A stretch of 64,000 nt of DNA from Flavobacterium cerinum (GCF_004028155.1 NZ_SBII01000009.1:62001-126000); one strand, 5' to 3'. Positions 35,703-44,606 are shown, counted from the first letter of the stretch. Numbers and translations are program-made. Notes: a model not told the origin generated them from the sequence alone.

Positions 35703-35908
35703 AATCATTTACTACCAATTTGCATATATTTTTTGGGGTATTAGCAATACTATATATCGGTATATTTAATATAACGACAGCCAACAAAACTATTAGACTA
35801 AAATCGGGCAAATACCAGTTTTCACAATTTAGGCTAATACAAGGATAGATTCGGATAATTCTACTTTTTTGCTTGTACTGAACTTTGCAGTAACAAAAAT
35901 ATAGAAAT

Positions 35909-36814
35909 ATGAAAATTGTTTTAACAGGCTCACTTGGAAACATCGGAAAGCCACTTACAACTGAGCTTGTACAAAAAGGACATTCGGTAACTGTGATCAG
36001 CAGTAATAAAGAAAGAGCATCGGTAATAGAGGCACTGGGAGCAAAAGCCCTGATCGGGAATATCTTTGATACTGACTTCTTATCGGAAGTCTTCCATGGT
36101 ACTGATATCGTTTATCTTATGGAAACCATGGAAGCGGCAGGCGATATGTTTGATAAAGAAATTGACTTTATAGCTACCATAAGCCAGATAGGTCTTAACT
36201 ACAAAAAAGCTGTTCAACGATCGGGTGTTAAAAAGGTCATTCACCTTAGTAGCATTGGAGCTCATACCGACAAGAACATAGGTATACTTCTCTTCCATCA
36301 CAATGTTGAGAAGACTCTTAGAGAACTGCCCGAAGATGTATCCATTAAATTCATACGCCCGGTTGGCTTTTACATCAATATGTTCTCCTTTATTCCCACT
36401 ATCACATCAAAAGGTTCTATCATTTCCAACTACGGAGGCGATAAAAAAGAGCCTTGGGTTTCGCCATTGGATATTGCAGATGCAATTGCCCAGGAAATAG
36501 AGATCCCTTTTGAGGGAAGAACAGTGCGCTATGTAGCAAGTGATGAAGTATCGCCAAATGAAATTGCAACAGCATTGGGTCAGGCTATTGGAAAGCCCAA
36601 TTTGAATTGGCAGGTAATACCCGACGGGCAGCTTTTAGAAAACTGGCTCAATATAGGATTCAATGCTCAGGTTGCACATGGTTTTGTTGAATTGCAGGCA
36701 AGTCAGGGAACCGGAGAACTTTATGAAGATTATTATCGCCACAAGCCGGTATTGGGAAAGGTAAAACTAGCAGACTTTGCAAAAGAATTTGCGAAAGCTT
36801 ATAACAAGGGATAA
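35909..36814 (+). CDS. NmrA-like NAD(P)-binding protein
   Basis: This atypical short-chain dehydrogenase of the NmrA/HSCARG group has 301 residues. The nucleotide-binding motif is VLTGSLGNIGKPLTTEL at the N-terminus, followed by TVISSNKERASVIEALGAKALIG and KKVIHLSSIGAH. The Tyr-Lys catalytic pair is not obvious, which suggests a redox-sensing or quinone-reductase role rather than a classical SDR reaction. An AraC regulator lies 75 nt downstream on the same strand and is a plausible controller. Confidence 0.87.
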   Translation: MKIVLTGSLGNIGKPLTTELVQKGHSVTVISSNKERASVIEALGAKALIGNIFDTDFLSEVFHGTDIVYLMETMEAAGDMFDKEIDFIATISQIGLNYKKAVQRSGVKKVIHLSSIGAHTDKNIGILLFHHNVEKTLRELPEDVSIKFIRPVGFYINMFSFIPTITSKGSIISNYGGDKKEPWVSPLDIADAIAQEIEIPFEGRTVRYVASDEVSPNEIATALGQAIGKPNLNWQVIPDGQLLENWLNIGFNAQVAHGFVELQASQGTGELYEDYYRHKPVLGKVKLADFAKEFAKAYNKG

Positions 36815-36889
36815 TTATGTTTCTATTGATGCGCAGATTGGACTTCTCACCACATTTATGGCAAACAAAACAATGCTTAACTTTACGTA

Positions 36890-37810
36890 ATGGAACATAG
36901 GAAAACTCAACGGATAAAAACGATCAGTGAATTTCATAGACTGAGAGGTTTGCCCAAACCTGAGCATCCTCTTATCAGCGTGGTTGATTATAGTCAGGTA
37001 CTACGTCCTGCCGATATCAGTGAAATAAACTGGGTACTTGATTTCTACCTGATTTCCCTGAAACGCGGTATAAATGGTCTTTTAAAATACGGCCAGCAGG
37101 AATATGATTTCGATGAAGGTGTAATGTTCTTTATATCACCCAATCAAATTTTCAGGATCGAAACGGAAGAAAAAGTTATTGAAGAAAAATCGGGCTGGAT
37201 GCTTCTTATCCATCCCGATTTCCTGTGGAATACTTCGCTTACCACAACCATCAAACACTATGATTTCTTCGACTATTCAGTCAATGAGGCTCTGTTCTTA
37301 TCCGAAAAAGAAGAAAAAACAGTTAATCTTATCATTGATAACATCAGACAGGAATATCAGGCTAACATTGACAGGTTTAGCCAAAACATTATTGTTTCAC
37401 ATATCGAAACGCTGCTCAGCTATTCTGAACGGTTTTATGAGAGGCAATTTATCACCCGTAAGATTACAAACCATCAAATGCTAAGCCGCTTAGAAAAATT
37501 CTTAAGTGATTATTTTAGTACTGACGCCTTAGCTGTAAAAGGATTGCCCACTGTACAGCTTGTAGCCCAGGAACTTCATGTGTCTCCTAACTACCTAAGT
37601 AGATTGCTGAAAAATTTGACAGGACAAAGCACACAACAGTTCATTCAGGATAAAGTTATTGAAAAAGCAAAGGAAATGCTTTCCACAACCAACCAGTCTA
37701 TAAGTGAGATTGCCTATGAATTAGGATTTGAGCATCCTCAATCTTTTACCAAGCTATTCAAAAACAAAACGAAACTGTCTCCTACCCTGTTTCGTGCTTC
37801 TTTTAATTAA
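36890..37810 (+). CDS. AraC-family transcriptional regulator
   Basis: This transcription factor has 306 residues. The N-terminal half is a cupin-like sensory domain (INWVLDFYLISLKRG, FDEGVMFFISPNQIF). The C-terminal ~95 residues form the double helix-turn-helix: VQLVAQELHVSPNYLSRLLKNL and ISEIAYELGFEHPQSFTKLFK. It probably controls the adjacent NmrA-like gene and perhaps the monooxygenase. It ends in its own terminator. The ligand is unknown. Confidence 0.92.
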   Translation: MEHRKTQRIKTISEFHRLRGLPKPEHPLISVVDYSQVLRPADISEINWVLDFYLISLKRGINGLLKYGQQEYDFDEGVMFFISPNQIFRIETEEKVIEEKSGWMLLIHPDFLWNTSLTTTIKHYDFFDYSVNEALFLSEKEEKTVNLIIDNIRQEYQANIDRFSQNIIVSHIETLLSYSERFYERQFITRKITNHQMLSRLEKFLSDYFSTDALAVKGLPTVQLVAQELHVSPNYLSRLLKNLTGQSTQQFIQDKVIEKAKEMLSTTNQSISEIAYELGFEHPQSFTKLFKNKTKLSPTLFRASFN

Positions 37811-37840
37811 GAGAAACGTATATATAAACTGTTTTTGAAT

Positions 37841-37877
37841 AAAAAGTGCTAAGTCGCAAGGTATAGCACTTTTTTTA
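37841..37877 (+). terminator. Intrinsic terminator of the AraC gene
   Basis: AAAAAGTGCTA pairs with TAGCACTTTTT around a loop of about 11 nt, followed by T residues. Confidence 0.85.
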
Positions 37878-38007
37878 TGCTCTGAGATAGCCTGGCTGTA
37901 AGATATAATTAGACTATTTTTATTGATTAATTCTAAAAAAATAAAAAGGTCAGGCAACTTCCTTAAATAATATTCCGTCTTTAGTATAACCAACCTATTG
38001 AACCAAC

Positions 38008-38568
38008 TTGAAAATTATTGCTTTACATACATCTGATGATGCCCTGATAAAAAAAGCCCTGCGCAATGACGCTAAGGCAGAGCAGATACTCTATAACAGG
38101 CATGCAGCAAAAATGCTGGGGGTATGCAGGACCTATATAAAGGATATACATTATGCCGAAGATGTAATGATACAGGGGTTTACAAGGGCTTTCGAAAATT
38201 TAGCGAAATTTAGGTTTGAAGGCAGTTTTGAAGGATGGCTGCGCCGTATTATGGTAAGAGAGGCAATAGACTTTTTAAGGACCCGAAGGGAGCTTTATTT
38301 TGCCGAAATTGATGAGGCCGAAGTCTTACCCGCACATAGCGCAGAGCCTGATTATGATATTGAGTTTTTACAGTTGCTTATCGATAATCTGCCAAACGGT
38401 TATAAAACGGTACTTGTGATGTATACGATTGAAGGATTCAACCATAAAGAAATTGCCGAAATGCTGGGTGTCACAGAAAGTACATCAAAATCGCAATTGT
38501 TTAAGGCCAGAAAAATGCTGCAGGAACAGCTCACATCAATACAAAAAAGAGGAAATGAAACAATATAA
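38008..38568 (+). CDS. ECF-type RNA polymerase sigma factor
   Basis: This sigma-70 family factor has 186 residues with regions 2 and 4 only. Region 2 runs from AEQILYNRHAAKMLGVC to FRFEGSFEGWLRRIMVREAIDFLR. Region 4 has LPNGYKTVLVMYTIEGFNHKEIAEMLGVTESTSKSQ (the part after Leu-Pro is a helix-turn-helix). The start is TTG 38008: the next in-frame Met lies deep in region 2, and KIIALHTSDDALIKKAL is a typical N-terminus. The following membrane protein overlaps it by 14 nt and is a likely anti-sigma factor. Confidence 0.9.
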   Translation: MKIIALHTSDDALIKKALRNDAKAEQILYNRHAAKMLGVCRTYIKDIHYAEDVMIQGFTRAFENLAKFRFEGSFEGWLRRIMVREAIDFLRTRRELYFAEIDEAEVLPAHSAEPDYDIEFLQLLIDNLPNGYKTVLVMYTIEGFNHKEIAEMLGVTESTSKSQLFKARKMLQEQLTSIQKRGNETI

Positions 38569-39241
38569 TATAGAAGAACAGCTGCAGCGCAAACTAAAAG
38601 AGCGTACTATAACACCTTCGGCAGAAGCGTGGAACCGTATTGCTTACAACAGGCAGCAGCAAAAAAAGAAAAAGAAGCGCCTGACATGGTACTGGACTGC
38701 CGCAGCAATCGTGATTATAAGTCTTGGCGGACTGCTATTTGTAGTATTGAGCAACAACGATACTATTATTATACCTCAGCAAACAGTTGTTGAGCAGCCA
38801 AGCCAACCATCAGTTATTGAGCCTGCTCCTGAAAGCATTATGCATCAGGAATTCAAAAGAGAAATTATTTTACAGGATAAAAAAACAAACTTAAATACAA
38901 CTGTTGCAATAGAAAAACAAACATCTATCCGCCAGGAAATTAAGCCACTAAATATAAAACCTGATTCAGAAACTGTAAAAGCCAATGAAGTTGCCCTTGC
39001 CATCAATGAACTTGTACTATTAAAAGGAAGTGTAACAAATGATGAGGTCGATTCGTTATTACACAAAGCGCAAAAGGAAATTGCAATGGAGCGCTTAAAA
39101 AATAAAAACCTGCCAACAAACGATATTGCATTATTGAATGAAGCAGAAAAAGAAATGGAAAATTCTTTTAGGGATAAAACATTAAAAATCTTTAACCTTA
39201 AGTTCAAGACTATAAAAATAGCCATTAAAGAAAAACACTAA
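38555..39241 (+). CDS. Probable anti-sigma membrane protein
   Basis: This protein of 228 residues has a cytoplasmic N-terminus (MKQYNIEEQLQRKLKERTI), a Lys-rich stop-transfer segment (QQQKKKKKR), one membrane helix (about residues 45-68: WYWTAAAIVIISLGGLLFV) and a periplasmic remainder of charged helices. ATG 38555 was chosen because it overlaps the sigma gene end by 14 nt and gives this topology. Overlap with an ECF gene plus one membrane span is the usual anti-sigma layout, although no zinc-binding ZAS motif (HxxxCxxC) is present. The identification rests on context. Confidence 0.7.
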   Translation: MKQYNIEEQLQRKLKERTITPSAEAWNRIAYNRQQQKKKKKRLTWYWTAAAIVIISLGGLLFVVLSNNDTIIIPQQTVVEQPSQPSVIEPAPESIMHQEFKREIILQDKKTNLNTTVAIEKQTSIRQEIKPLNIKPDSETVKANEVALAINELVLLKGSVTNDEVDSLLHKAQKEIAMERLKNKNLPTNDIALLNEAEKEMENSFRDKTLKIFNLKFKTIKIAIKEKH

Positions 39242-39260
39242 CCTTAACCAATCAATCACC

Positions 39261-40388
39261 ATGAAACGACTATTTATTTATCTCGCCTTTGCGGCGACAG
39301 GATTTTGCATGCCTGATGCTACCGCACAGGAAACAAAAACAGTAAAGGACACAATTAAAGGAGAACCAAATTATTCTGCCCAATATGCCGAGAAAATAAA
39401 AACTCAAAAGCTGGCCAGCCTTGAACAGGAAAAAAATAATATTATTGATACCGAAAAATTTAACCTTAAAAAGGAACTGGAAAAAATTACTGAGCAGTTA
39501 GAAAAGGGAGAGATAACAGCCGATAAAGCGCAAACGCTTAAAGAAGAGGCAGCAAAAAATGCAGCAATTATTATTGATAGTAAAACTGCAATTATTGACG
39601 GACAGATAGAACTTGTAAAAAGAAATGTTAAGTATAACTTTACTCCTTATGCCGGATCTTATATTGAAGTAGGATTTGGTAATTCCTATGATGATGCAGG
39701 TAGTTTTTTACTGGGTGTGCGCTATAATGCAGAGAATAGAAAAAAGAAATATGATAAGCGAACGTACACTGATGTAGTATTTGCTGTTGGATGGAATAAC
39801 ACAGTAGGCGATGGGCGAACTATAGGTGACTCCTATCGTTTTGGAAAAAGTGTTTATGTCGAGATCGGTTTTGCTTTTAGAACCAGGCTGCTAAAAGATT
39901 CCAATAAAGTGCGATTGGCGTATGGTATTTCTCTTTATGTCAATTCGTTATCACCAAAAAATAATAAATATTTTGTAAATAACAATGGTACTACTGTATT
40001 GCAAGAGTTCCCTAACCATCTAAAAATAAACGAACTATTAATAAACAACCTTATCGCTCCTTTCCATTTTGAGTTTGGTCCATCAAGAAAAAGAGAGTAT
40101 AAAGATTATTTCCGTTACGATACAAGTAACGAGTTTAAAGTAGGTATCGGCGGATATGCGGGGGTAAATTTAAGTGCAACTCAAAAACTTAAATATAAAG
40201 AAGACGGCGAAAGAATAATAGACAGAATGAAGAGAGATTATAATGTAACTCCCTTTGTATACGGGATAAGCAGTTATGTAGGTTTTGGCCCTATTTCATT
40301 ATTTGTTAAATATGATCTTAATCCGGTATTTGAAAAATCTACCTACAAAGAACACAATTTGACCTTTGGTTGGAGGCTCGATATGTAA
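39261..40388 (+). CDS. Exported protein with coiled coil and beta-barrel-like C-terminal half
   Basis: This protein of 375 residues is exported (signal peptide MKRLFIYLAFAATGFCMPDATAQ). Residues 40-120 are a charged coiled coil (KIKTQKLASLEQEKNN, LKKELEKITEQLEKGE). The rest shows alternating aromatic strands ending in LTFGWRLDM, as in outer-membrane barrels (FTPYAGSYIEVGFGNSY, YVGFGPISLFVKYDLNP). It starts 20 nt after the putative anti-sigma gene and closes the operon before a terminator, so it may be the envelope target or signal source of the sigma system. No family was recognised. Confidence 0.7.
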   Translation: MKRLFIYLAFAATGFCMPDATAQETKTVKDTIKGEPNYSAQYAEKIKTQKLASLEQEKNNIIDTEKFNLKKELEKITEQLEKGEITADKAQTLKEEAAKNAAIIIDSKTAIIDGQIELVKRNVKYNFTPYAGSYIEVGFGNSYDDAGSFLLGVRYNAENRKKKYDKRTYTDVVFAVGWNNTVGDGRTIGDSYRFGKSVYVEIGFAFRTRLLKDSNKVRLAYGISLYVNSLSPKNNKYFVNNNGTTVLQEFPNHLKINELLINNLIAPFHFEFGPSRKREYKDYFRYDTSNEFKVGIGGYAGVNLSATQKLKYKEDGERIIDRMKRDYNVTPFVYGISSYVGFGPISLFVKYDLNPVFEKSTYKEHNLTFGWRLDM

Positions 40389-40408
40389 TTAGAAGTTAGT
40401 TAAAATGA

Positions 40409-40433
40409 AAGGCAGCCGGAGGGCTGCTTTTTT
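40409..40433 (+). terminator. Intrinsic terminator of the sigma operon
   Basis: AAGGCAGCC pairs with GGCTGCTT around GGAG, followed by T residues. Confidence 0.9.
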
Positions 40434-40590
40434 ATATAATTTCGAGAATTTTCATATTTAAAAATCAGACACTTAAAGACAAACATGTAGGATTTCATCG
40501 TAATAAATTGCAATTAATCGCATTAATTATCATTTCTGTGGTCTTTATAGTAGGTTCTGAAAAATAAAAGTAATTTAGAGATACATAATT

Positions 40591-40644
40591 CCCCGCTAGA
40601 TTCCGCTTCTACTTTAGAAACCCGGACTCTATCGGGGTTTTTTT
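40591..40644 (+). promoter_or_regulatory. Structured leader / terminator-like hairpin before the chitinase gene
   Basis: CCCCGCTAGA (40591-40600) can pair with TCTATCGGGG (40628-40637), nine of ten bases. Inside lies a small hairpin TTCTA-CTT-TAGAA. A shorter alternative stem, CCCG (40621-40624) with CGGG, also ends on the same T run (40638-40644). A T-run hairpin 33 nt before a start codon suggests attenuation, or the end of a short separate RNA. Confidence 0.55.
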
Positions 40645-40676
40645 ATGTATCAAATTTCCAACTAAAATAATTAAAA

Positions 40677-41963
40677 ATGGCAACAAACAACACTTTTAAC
40701 GGCGCTATAGGCGCATGGATTGATTCAGAACTGCATCCTGCGAGTGCTACAACCCCTGCTTCACCTAACAGCAATTTTGTTTCGATGAGACTCAATAATG
40801 TTTATAAGAGTCTGGATTATTTATGCATCGCCTGGTATGCGGTTGATATGACCAATCCCCAGCAACCCACAATCAGCACAGGCAATAAGGGTCTGCAAAT
40901 GATTGTTACTGATGCAAAAACACAGAATCCAAACATCAAATTATTTGCAACCCTTGCATTTACCGATGAGATTTTAAGTAATCTTCAAACAATTATTAAC
41001 AACCCAACAACGCTACAGGCTTTTGCAGCAAACATTGCAACTTACCTGGGTAATAATAATATGAATGGTTTTGATATTGATTGGGAAAGCCCGATAAGCT
41101 ATTTATCATCAACCCAATCGTCAGCATGGCTTAAAGCCTTGAAGCAAGCTTTCGGATCAACTTATTACATAAGCCTTTCTCCTGCCGTAGCGGATAATCT
41201 TGACGGCAATACTGTTAATAACACCTGCAACATTATTAACCTGCAAAACTATTCAGGCTTCACTCACCCAGATGACTTCGTAGCTATAGGAATCAATTCT
41301 TCATTGCTTGGATTTGGCGCCAAATTTGAGACATCGGGCAACAAGCCTTTCCAAAATGCGCTGCAAGCCAGTCAGCAATACCAGGCTGGTTTTAAAATCA
41401 ATGGACAAACTTATTCTTATAATACTATTTGCAATTGGCGTCTGGATTCAGATGACTGGGCTTTCGAACAGGGACAACAACTATTGTTAAGCATGTATAT
41501 TAAAGGCGCACCTTCAACCGTACCTTTTGATGATAACGTAATTATCAAAGCGCAATCGATCTCTACACTAATGCAAAGTGTAACGGTATGGAGTGGTGAA
41601 GTAGTTGATGCAATACAGTCAGGTAATCAGAATAAAGATGGTTCTTATACTGTAGAAATGCTGCAGCATGGAGGTGACACCGGTCATCAAAATCCTACTA
41701 TCACTTTACCTAGTAGTGGCTTATCACAGTTCAATTATGTAACAGGATACTGGTATGGCAATTATGTAATCGTGCAAATCACGATAGCAGGTACTAGTTA
41801 TCCTAAATCTATCAGTTCTTCTGTATCCAGACAGGAAACAAAAAGTGTAACAGCGCCGTCTGGACAGACAATTGTTGCTTTTAGTGGTGCAACACAAAAG
41901 GTTCAGCTAGCCGGAGGCGGCTATACGTGGGTGCTTTCAGAAATTAATGCTGTATTTGGATAA
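40677..41963 (+). CDS. GH18 chitinase-like protein with jacalin-like C-terminal domain
   Basis: This protein of 428 residues has a GH18 TIM barrel. The catalytic motif is NGFDIDWES (130-138) with the acid Glu at E137; the first Asp of the usual DGxDxDxE is Asn here. IKLFATLAF and TYYISLSPAVAD match other barrel strands. From about residue 300 a second domain starts with VTVWSGEVVDAIQ and continues HGGDTGHQNPTITLP and QTIVAFSGATQ, resembling jacalin-like lectins. No signal peptide is present, so it is either cytoplasmic or released by a non-classical route. Substrates could be chitin or N-glycans (endo-beta-N-acetylglucosaminidase type). Confidence 0.82.
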   Translation: MATNNTFNGAIGAWIDSELHPASATTPASPNSNFVSMRLNNVYKSLDYLCIAWYAVDMTNPQQPTISTGNKGLQMIVTDAKTQNPNIKLFATLAFTDEILSNLQTIINNPTTLQAFAANIATYLGNNNMNGFDIDWESPISYLSSTQSSAWLKALKQAFGSTYYISLSPAVADNLDGNTVNNTCNIINLQNYSGFTHPDDFVAIGINSSLLGFGAKFETSGNKPFQNALQASQQYQAGFKINGQTYSYNTICNWRLDSDDWAFEQGQQLLLSMYIKGAPSTVPFDDNVIIKAQSISTLMQSVTVWSGEVVDAIQSGNQNKDGSYTVEMLQHGGDTGHQNPTITLPSSGLSQFNYVTGYWYGNYVIVQITIAGTSYPKSISSSVSRQETKSVTAPSGQTIVAFSGATQKVQLAGGGYTWVLSEINAVFG

Positions 41964-41991
41964 CATAGCAAATAATCAATAGTTATATTAA

Positions 41992-42016
41992 AAAAGCCCC
42001 ACAATTGTGGGGCTTT
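41992..42016. terminator. Bidirectional palindromic terminator
   Basis: AAAGCCCCACAA and TTGTGGGGCTTT form a perfect palindrome. The minus-strand side ends in a six-T run, so it is strongest for the leftward operon, but it also follows the chitinase gene. Confidence 0.88.
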
Positions 42017-42020
42017 GCAT

Positions 42021-42572
42021 TTAGTTTTTAATAATTTTCTCTCGAAATACAGAACCATCAACTGTCTCAACTATAATTGTATAAACTCCGGGAGTATAAT
42101 TCTCAAAGTTTAATTGTAGAGAGGTTTGTTTTTTAGCATCATATGTTGTTATAACTTTTCCCTCAAGGTTAGATACTGTTATTTTAGACATTTCCATTTT
42201 ATCAATAGAAACAGTTAAAAATGATCTTACAGGATTTGGATATATTGTTAGCGCAACATCTTCTGATAATTCATCTGACATGCCCTGTTCACTGTTTTTT
42301 GCCTTTGTGCATGCGCCGATTTTTGCAAGAAATAGTGAACCGGATTTAATATGCGTATTTGACTTTAGTTCTACCAGTGTTCCTGCCCTAAGCGTAGCAT
42401 TATAACCCGAACTTACACCATAATTTGAAGAAGCTACTACCGTGTTTGATGCCTGATGCAAAACAGGTGTACTGGTTTCAGGTGTTGTAAGCGTGAGATT
42501 GGGCACACATCCCTGGGCATGCAGGTGCATTGACCCAAGTGAAAGTGCAAAAAATAATATATATTTTCTCAT
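42021..42572 (-). CDS. Secreted protein with 3-coathanger-stack-like region and T9SS sorting domain
   Basis: This exported protein of 183 residues has a signal peptide of about 19 residues (SMHLHA-Q). Residues 45-90 (YGVSSGYNATLRAGTLVEL, SGSLFLAKIGAC) resemble the 3-coathanger stack repeats often found beside sorting domains. The C-terminal ~75 residues (LTIYPNPVRSFLTV, ISNLEG-type turn, YTPGVYTIIVET, REKIIKN) form a type A T9SS sorting domain. It is the second gene of an operon with the repeat protein 14 nt upstream. A role as a small surface protein or partner is inferred. Confidence 0.85.
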   Translation of the reverse strand: MRKYILFFALSLGSMHLHAQGCVPNLTLTTPETSTPVLHQASNTVVASSNYGVSSGYNATLRAGTLVELKSNTHIKSGSLFLAKIGACTKAKNSEQGMSDELSEDVALTIYPNPVRSFLTVSIDKMEMSKITVSNLEGKVITTYDAKKQTSLQLNFENYTPGVYTIIVETVDGSVFREKIIKN

Positions 42573-42586
42573 AATAATACTTTTTA

Positions 42587-43633
42587 TTATTTTTTAGCAG
42601 CCAGGTTCATCATGAACTCTTTCATTTCTTTTATCTCTTCAGCTTGTTTCTCATTGACCTTATTTTGCTCAATGATGTACAATGTTAACTCTTCAATTTT
42701 TTCCTGCTGAATTTTTGCTATTTCACCAAGCGAAATACCATTTTCTTCCACTTGTTTAGCCGATGGTACATTTATAAGATGTCCTTTTTCAGTAATGTGC
42801 TGTTCTACTTCTTTAAGCGTTGGAAGTTGATAATCTTTTTCGAATACATAATCTGCCCAGGTAGTAGCTACTCTTATTTCTTCGGCAAGGATACCACCTT
42901 TAACAAAGAATTTATAACCTGATACATCTACAGAACCTGCTGTTGAAGGAAAACTTGAAACTGCGATTCCTACCTTTCCTGTAGCAAAATCACCCTTAAT
43001 AAGCGGTGCAGGCTGAAAATAATTATAGTTTTCTACAATAAAGGCACCATCTATTGTTTGGCCAGACCCTGCCTGATAGCCAATGAAAACATTTTCTGAT
43101 CCTACAGATTCAGTTCCGGCACTGGCACCTAAAAAAGTATTGTTGTTTCCAGGATTTCCAAAACTACTCCATCCTGCTTCCATACCTATCATGGTATTTC
43201 CTGATCCGCTGCATCCTGCTCCTCCATTAGTGCCCATAATGGTATTTGCCTGTCCATTAGTTATGCTTACCCCGGCAAAAGTTCCTACACAAGTATTTGA
43301 TGCTCCTCCTGTGTTACTTTGTCCAGATTTATCTCCTATAAAAGTATTACCCGCACCAATGGTATTTTTTTGACCTGAAAAGTTACCAATAAAAGTATTG
43401 GAAGAACCTGTTGTATTTACCACACCCGAGTTGTTTCCCATAAAAGTGTTATACACACCTGTAGTGTTCACTTTTCCTGAACGGTAACCATAAAAGGCAT
43501 TTTGGCCTGTGCCGCTAGAGGTCGTTCCGGCTTCTAACCCACCACTCGTTGCCAAACTATTTTGTTGATTGTTTTGCGCATTGGCAAATAAACAGCTTAG
43601 GCCAAAAAGGCCAACGTAAAGATTTTTTTTCAT
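42587..43633 (-). CDS. Secreted repeat protein (YadA-head-like repeats, S74-like end)
   Basis: This exported protein of 348 residues has a signal peptide of 19 residues. Residues 35-200 are eight or nine copies of a 16-19-residue repeat of the form NTFIGxxSGxxNTxGxx, reminiscent of the left-handed beta-roll of YadA-type heads. A short domain follows (GKVGIAVSS, VSGYKFFVKGGILAEEI), then WADYVFEKDYQLPTLKEVE, the conserved segment before tail-fibre-chaperone-like (peptidase S74-like) tails in Bacteroidota. A C-terminal coiled coil (KIQQEKIEELTLYIIEQ) suggests a trimer. Its function is probably adhesive or structural. Confidence 0.83.
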   Translation of the reverse strand: MKKNLYVGLFGLSCLFANAQNNQQNSLATSGGLEAGTTSSGTGQNAFYGYRSGKVNTTGVYNTFMGNNSGVVNTTGSSNTFIGNFSGQKNTIGAGNTFIGDKSGQSNTGGASNTCVGTFAGVSITNGQANTIMGTNGGAGCSGSGNTMIGMEAGWSSFGNPGNNNTFLGASAGTESVGSENVFIGYQAGSGQTIDGAFIVENYNYFQPAPLIKGDFATGKVGIAVSSFPSTAGSVDVSGYKFFVKGGILAEEIRVATTWADYVFEKDYQLPTLKEVEQHITEKGHLINVPSAKQVEENGISLGEIAKIQQEKIEELTLYIIEQNKVNEKQAEEIKEMKEFMMNLAAKK

Positions 43634-43949
43634 TTTTAAAATAATTTTATATGGTTGAATATGATAAAATTAGCCAATTCGTTACACCGTTAATCGGTTA
43701 CAATATACTGTTAATCGAAATGAATTAAATTTAACATATTAACATTTTTATAACTAAAAAAATATATAAAAACGAAACAAATGTTAAGAAAAACACATTT
43801 TAGGTAAAAATATATCATTACTGTTGTTGGCTATATTTAAAATATAAATATTCTATTCATATAACGTCTAATAGTATTTAACACATCATTAAAACTTTTA
43901 CTATTTTAATTTCACCCGTAATATTTAACTTTACCAAAATTTGAACAAA
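43634..43949. promoter_or_regulatory. Divergent intergenic region with direct repeats
   Basis: About 316 nt of very AT-rich DNA separates divergent genes. GTTAATCG occurs at 43689-43696 and 43710-43717, 21 nt apart (two helical turns), on the side of the repeat-protein operon. TAACTTTA near 43926, seven of eight to the -7 consensus, may serve the rightward acetyltransferase. No ORF was seen. Confidence 0.45.
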
Positions 43950-44447
43950 ATGTCTATTCTACACAAAAGCGAGTCAATTATTATTCGTGACCTTTTAGCT
44001 GAAGAGCAAGCTTTATTCCTTGATCATTTTAGTGATAATGAAGTTACACGCCATGTACCTTATCGTACTACCGAACAATATACTGAGCTGTTTAAAATGG
44101 CAGTGGAAAACAATAACAAAGGAATATTTAACCGTTGGGGAATTTACAATGCTGCCGATAATGATTTTATAGGCGTGTGCCTTGCCCGTCATTTTTCCTA
44201 TAATCCGGATCAACTGGAAATTGGCTATACCCTGAGTAAAAGATACTGGGGAAAAGGTATTGGTACCGAAGTAAGCAGGGCTTTAGTACAGTATTGTTTT
44301 GAAAAAACAGATAATGAAGAAGTAGTTGCCGTAACAGATCTTGACAATGTTGGATCTCAAAAAGTATTAGAAAAAGCAGGTTTTACACGATTGGATGATT
44401 TAGTTATAGATGACGAAGACCTGGCCTTTTTTATGATCAAACGATAA
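43950..44447 (+). CDS. GNAT acetyltransferase (RimJ/RimL-like)
   Basis: This N-acetyltransferase has 165 residues. ATG 43950 was preferred to a TTG three codons upstream. The fold follows acetyltransf_3: SIIIRDLLAEEQALFLDHF at the start, LEIGYTLSKRYWGKGIGTEVSRALVQYCF with the acetyl-CoA loop, and VTDLDNVGSQKVLEKAGFTRLD near the end. It is monocistronic. The substrate may be a ribosomal protein N-terminus or a small amine. Confidence 0.9.
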   Translation: MSILHKSESIIIRDLLAEEQALFLDHFSDNEVTRHVPYRTTEQYTELFKMAVENNNKGIFNRWGIYNAADNDFIGVCLARHFSYNPDQLEIGYTLSKRYWGKGIGTEVSRALVQYCFEKTDNEEVVAVTDLDNVGSQKVLEKAGFTRLDDLVIDDEDLAFFMIKR

Positions 44448-44590
44448 AATTGACTTTTTTCTTGAAAATCATGCCTGTTTTTTAAAATCGGAAATAAAAT
44501 GGCTCGGAATTTGTTTAGACTTTTTACGTACAATCATTCGGGGTCATAACTCTTTTGAATTTTTAACATTAGCCCTAAACTATAAAATTG

Positions 44591-44598
44591 TATTTTTG
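44591..44598 (+). promoter_or_regulatory. -7 promoter element of the Cys-rich gene
   Basis: TATTTTTG is a perfect TAnnTTTG match only 8 nt before the start codon, so the mRNA would have almost no 5' leader. Confidence 0.55.
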
Positions 44599-44606
44599 CA
44601 ATCTGC

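Noticed and set aside
43005-43520. Periodic minus-strand DNA as a CRISPR array or tandem DNA repeat
   Set aside because: The periodicity is at the protein level (16-19 residues) inside an intact gene; the DNA copies differ and there are no spacers.
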